Shown here: in pieces, positions 62,649 through 64,000 of the stretch
Layout: each line of letters opens with the position of its first letter
Numbering within the stretch: the first letter of the stretch is position 1
DNA from: Halobacterium hubeiense
GTDB taxonomy: Archaea > Halobacteriota > Halobacteria > Halobacteriales > Halobacteriaceae
Length of the DNA stretch: 64,000 bases
Direction: 5' to 3'
Assembly: GCF_001488575.1 (NCBI RefSeq)
Contig: NZ_LN831302.1
Location: 248,001-312,000 of the forward strand
Program-made: the position numbers and the translations under genes
The notes under the pieces: generated by a model
What the model was told of the DNA's origin: nothing
The model's input: the letters and a program-made list of their open reading frames with translations, nothing else
Database searches by the model: none

Positions 62649-62755
62649 ACCGGACGCTCGGCCGGCCGCGGCTAATCGTTGTCGCCTCTCGGCCGGCCGC
62701 GGCCGCCGCCGGAACCGCACCTTTCATTGCGGCGCTCGTCCAGACTCTCAATCGA

Positions 62756-63514
62756 ATGGACGAGCCGGTTCTCCTCACGGGTGCCGCGGGGCGCGTCGGG
62801 CAGGCCATCCTCGACGGCATCGGCGACGACTACGACTGGCGGCTGTTCGACCGCGAACCCCCGACCGGGGACACCGACCACGAGGTCGTCGTCGGCGACG
62901 TCACCGACGAGGACGCCGTCCGCGAAGCCGTCGCCGGCGCCGGCGCCGTCATCCACCTCGCTGGCGACCCGCGCCCCGAAGCCCCGTGGGAGAGCGTGCT
63001 CCGGAACAACATCGACGGCGCGCAGACCATCCTCGACGTCGCCGTCGAGGAGGATGTCGAGAAGTTCGTGTTCGCGTCCTCGAATCACGCCGTCGGCCAC
63101 TACGAGCCCGAGCGCAAGCCCGACCTCTACCGCGAGCACGACGACTTCCACCTCGACGGCACGGAACTCCCGCGGCCCGGCAACCTCTACGGCGTCTCGA
63201 AGGCCGCCGGCGAGACGCTCGGCCGGTACTACCACGACGAACACGACCTCTCGTTCGTCGCCGTCCGCATTGGCAACCTCACCGTCGGCCACCCGCCCAT
63301 CGACTACGAGCGCGGGCAGGCGATGTGGCTCTCCCAGCACGACTGCGCGCACCTTTTCGACTGCTGTCTCTCCGCCGACTACGGCTACGAAATCGTCTTC
63401 GGAATCTCCGACAACGACCGGAAGTACTACAGTCTGGAGCGCGCCCGCGAGGTCTTGGGCTACGACCCGCAGGACAACTCCGCGGAGTGGGACGGAGACG
63501 AGAAGGTCGTCTGA
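62756..63514 (+). CDS. azf: NAD-dependent glucose-6-phosphate dehydrogenase, Azf type
   Basis: A 252-residue extended SDR. The cofactor motif TGAAGRVGQAIL is at residues 7-18, HLAGDPRPEAPWESV near residue 62 and ASSNHAVGHYEPERKPD near residue 105; the catalytic Tyr-Lys pair lies in NLYGVSKAAGE. The sequence strongly resembles my recollection of Haloferax Azf (archaeal Zwischenferment), an NAD-dependent glucose-6-phosphate dehydrogenase of the oxidative pentose phosphate pathway. The closely related uronate dehydrogenases are the alternative. Confidence 0.82.
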   Translation: MDEPVLLTGAAGRVGQAILDGIGDDYDWRLFDREPPTGDTDHEVVVGDVTDEDAVREAVAGAGAVIHLAGDPRPEAPWESVLRNNIDGAQTILDVAVEEDVEKFVFASSNHAVGHYEPERKPDLYREHDDFHLDGTELPRPGNLYGVSKAAGETLGRYYHDEHDLSFVAVRIGNLTVGHPPIDYERGQAMWLSQHDCAHLFDCCLSADYGYEIVFGISDNDRKYYSLERAREVLGYDPQDNSAEWDGDEKVV

Positions 63515-63595
63515 CCGCGCCGCCGCGGCGCGTCGCGGGATTGTCGCGTAATCGCCGGAAAGCAGTAGCTTCGCGGCGTGACACGTTGAGGTGGA

Positions 63596-63601
63596 TTTAT
63601 A
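63596..63601 (+). promoter_or_regulatory. TATA box of htpX
   Basis: TTTATA in GTGGATTTATACG is centred about 27 bases before the htpX ATG. Confidence 0.6.
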
Positions 63602-63625
63602 CGTGTGAGTGAACAAATCTCCCGT

Positions 63626-64000
63626 ATGCGACACATCGGCCTCAAAGTCCGGATGGCGATTGTTGGCGCCATCCTCTTCGCGTTCTACTCGGTGGCAGTG
63701 GCTGCCGCGTGGTTTTTCTTCGGTCAGAGCCAGAGCATCCTCGCGCTCGCAATCGTGGGCAGCGTCCTGCTCGTCGGCGTCCAGTACAAGATCGGGAAGT
63801 GGGCGGCCCTGCGGAGCGTGGGGGCCGAAGACATGGACGAGCGGGAGTACCAGCAGATTCACCAGTTCGTCGAGAAGGTCTGCCGCGACCGGAATCTGAA
63901 GAAGCCGAACCTGAAGATTGCGAGCATGGGCGTCCCGAACGCGTTCGCGGTCGGCCGCCGCGGCAACGGCACGGTCGTCGTCTCCCGCGAACTCATTCAG
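63626..64000 (+). CDS. htpX: HtpX-type membrane zinc protease (cut by window edge)
   Basis: The first 125 codons of an M48-family protease, running off the right edge. Two membrane helices are visible (about residues 8-32 and 37-54). The segment KIASMGVPNAFAVGRRGNGTVVVS contains the NAFAxGR signature of HtpX; the HExxH zinc motif lies beyond the window. HtpX degrades misfolded membrane proteins. The ATG is set by the TATA box upstream. Confidence 0.93.
   Translation, partial: MRHIGLKVRMAIVGAILFAFYSVAVAAAWFFFGQSQSILALAIVGSVLLVGVQYKIGKWAALRSVGAEDMDEREYQQIHQFVEKVCRDRNLKKPNLKIASMGVPNAFAVGRRGNGTVVVSRELIQ

Overview
The window is a chromosomal segment of an extremely halophilic archaeon (class Halobacteria). 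The evidence is consistent: very high GC with third-position G/C bias, strongly acidic predicted proteins, split RNA polymerase subunits (B', A', A''), archaeal translation factors, Tat-type lipoproteins, mostly leaderless-looking genes with TATA-like boxes about 27 bases upstream of the start codon, and many small halophile-specific families. The genus cannot be fixed from the sequence alone; the EF-2 and polymerase sequences look Halobacterium-like, but that is an impression, not a computed result.

Bases 1-15.3 kb hold the information-processing core: rpoB1 (cut by the left edge), rpoA1, rpoA2, a NusA-type KH protein, rps12, rps7, then a Tat lipoprotein sugar dehydrogenase and a convergent HExxH protein, EF-2, an ACT protein plus homoserine dehydrogenase operon, EF-1alpha with rps10, and tRNA-Ala. 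Bases 15.4-30.2 kb carry a secreted zinc protease, RNase R, a PUA protein, a YeeE-TusA-rhodanese sulfur module, SepF and several small uncharacterised families, YgfZ, a geranylgeranyl-reductase-type flavoprotein, a LUD-domain protein and uvrA. At 30.2-31.3 kb sits a visibly less GC-rich stretch with an orphan gene, probably acquired. Bases 31.3-50.0 kb are mixed housekeeping: esterase, YbaK, SDR, UspA, AIM24, ROK kinase, Pcm, aminopeptidase, type II GAPDH, Hsp20, two ATP-grasp ligases flanking rpl10e, an NtaA-type monooxygenase, a HerA-like ATPase, aldo/keto reductase, cold-shock protein, HAD phosphatase, DoxX and tRNA-Phe.

Bases 50.2-56.3 kb are a complete peptide/nickel-type ABC uptake operon (A, B, C, D, F). 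It is followed by a frameshifted small gene, a secreted beta-propeller protein, tRNA-Val, a DUF192 lipoprotein, an ABC exporter, small DUF proteins, a creatininase-family enzyme, the archaeal dihydroneopterin aldolase MptD, an Azf-type glucose-6-phosphate dehydrogenase, and the start of htpX at the right edge.

I see no CRISPR array, complete insertion sequence, prophage or origin. The most unusual signals are a short leader reading frame with three consecutive ACA threonine codons ahead of the homoserine dehydrogenase operon, a recurring intergenic element ending in a CTACGCTAAAAA motif (three copies), a 28-base duplication of a gene's 3' end around one of those copies, a 16-codon minigene that exactly bridges two permease genes, and the orphan island after uvrA.
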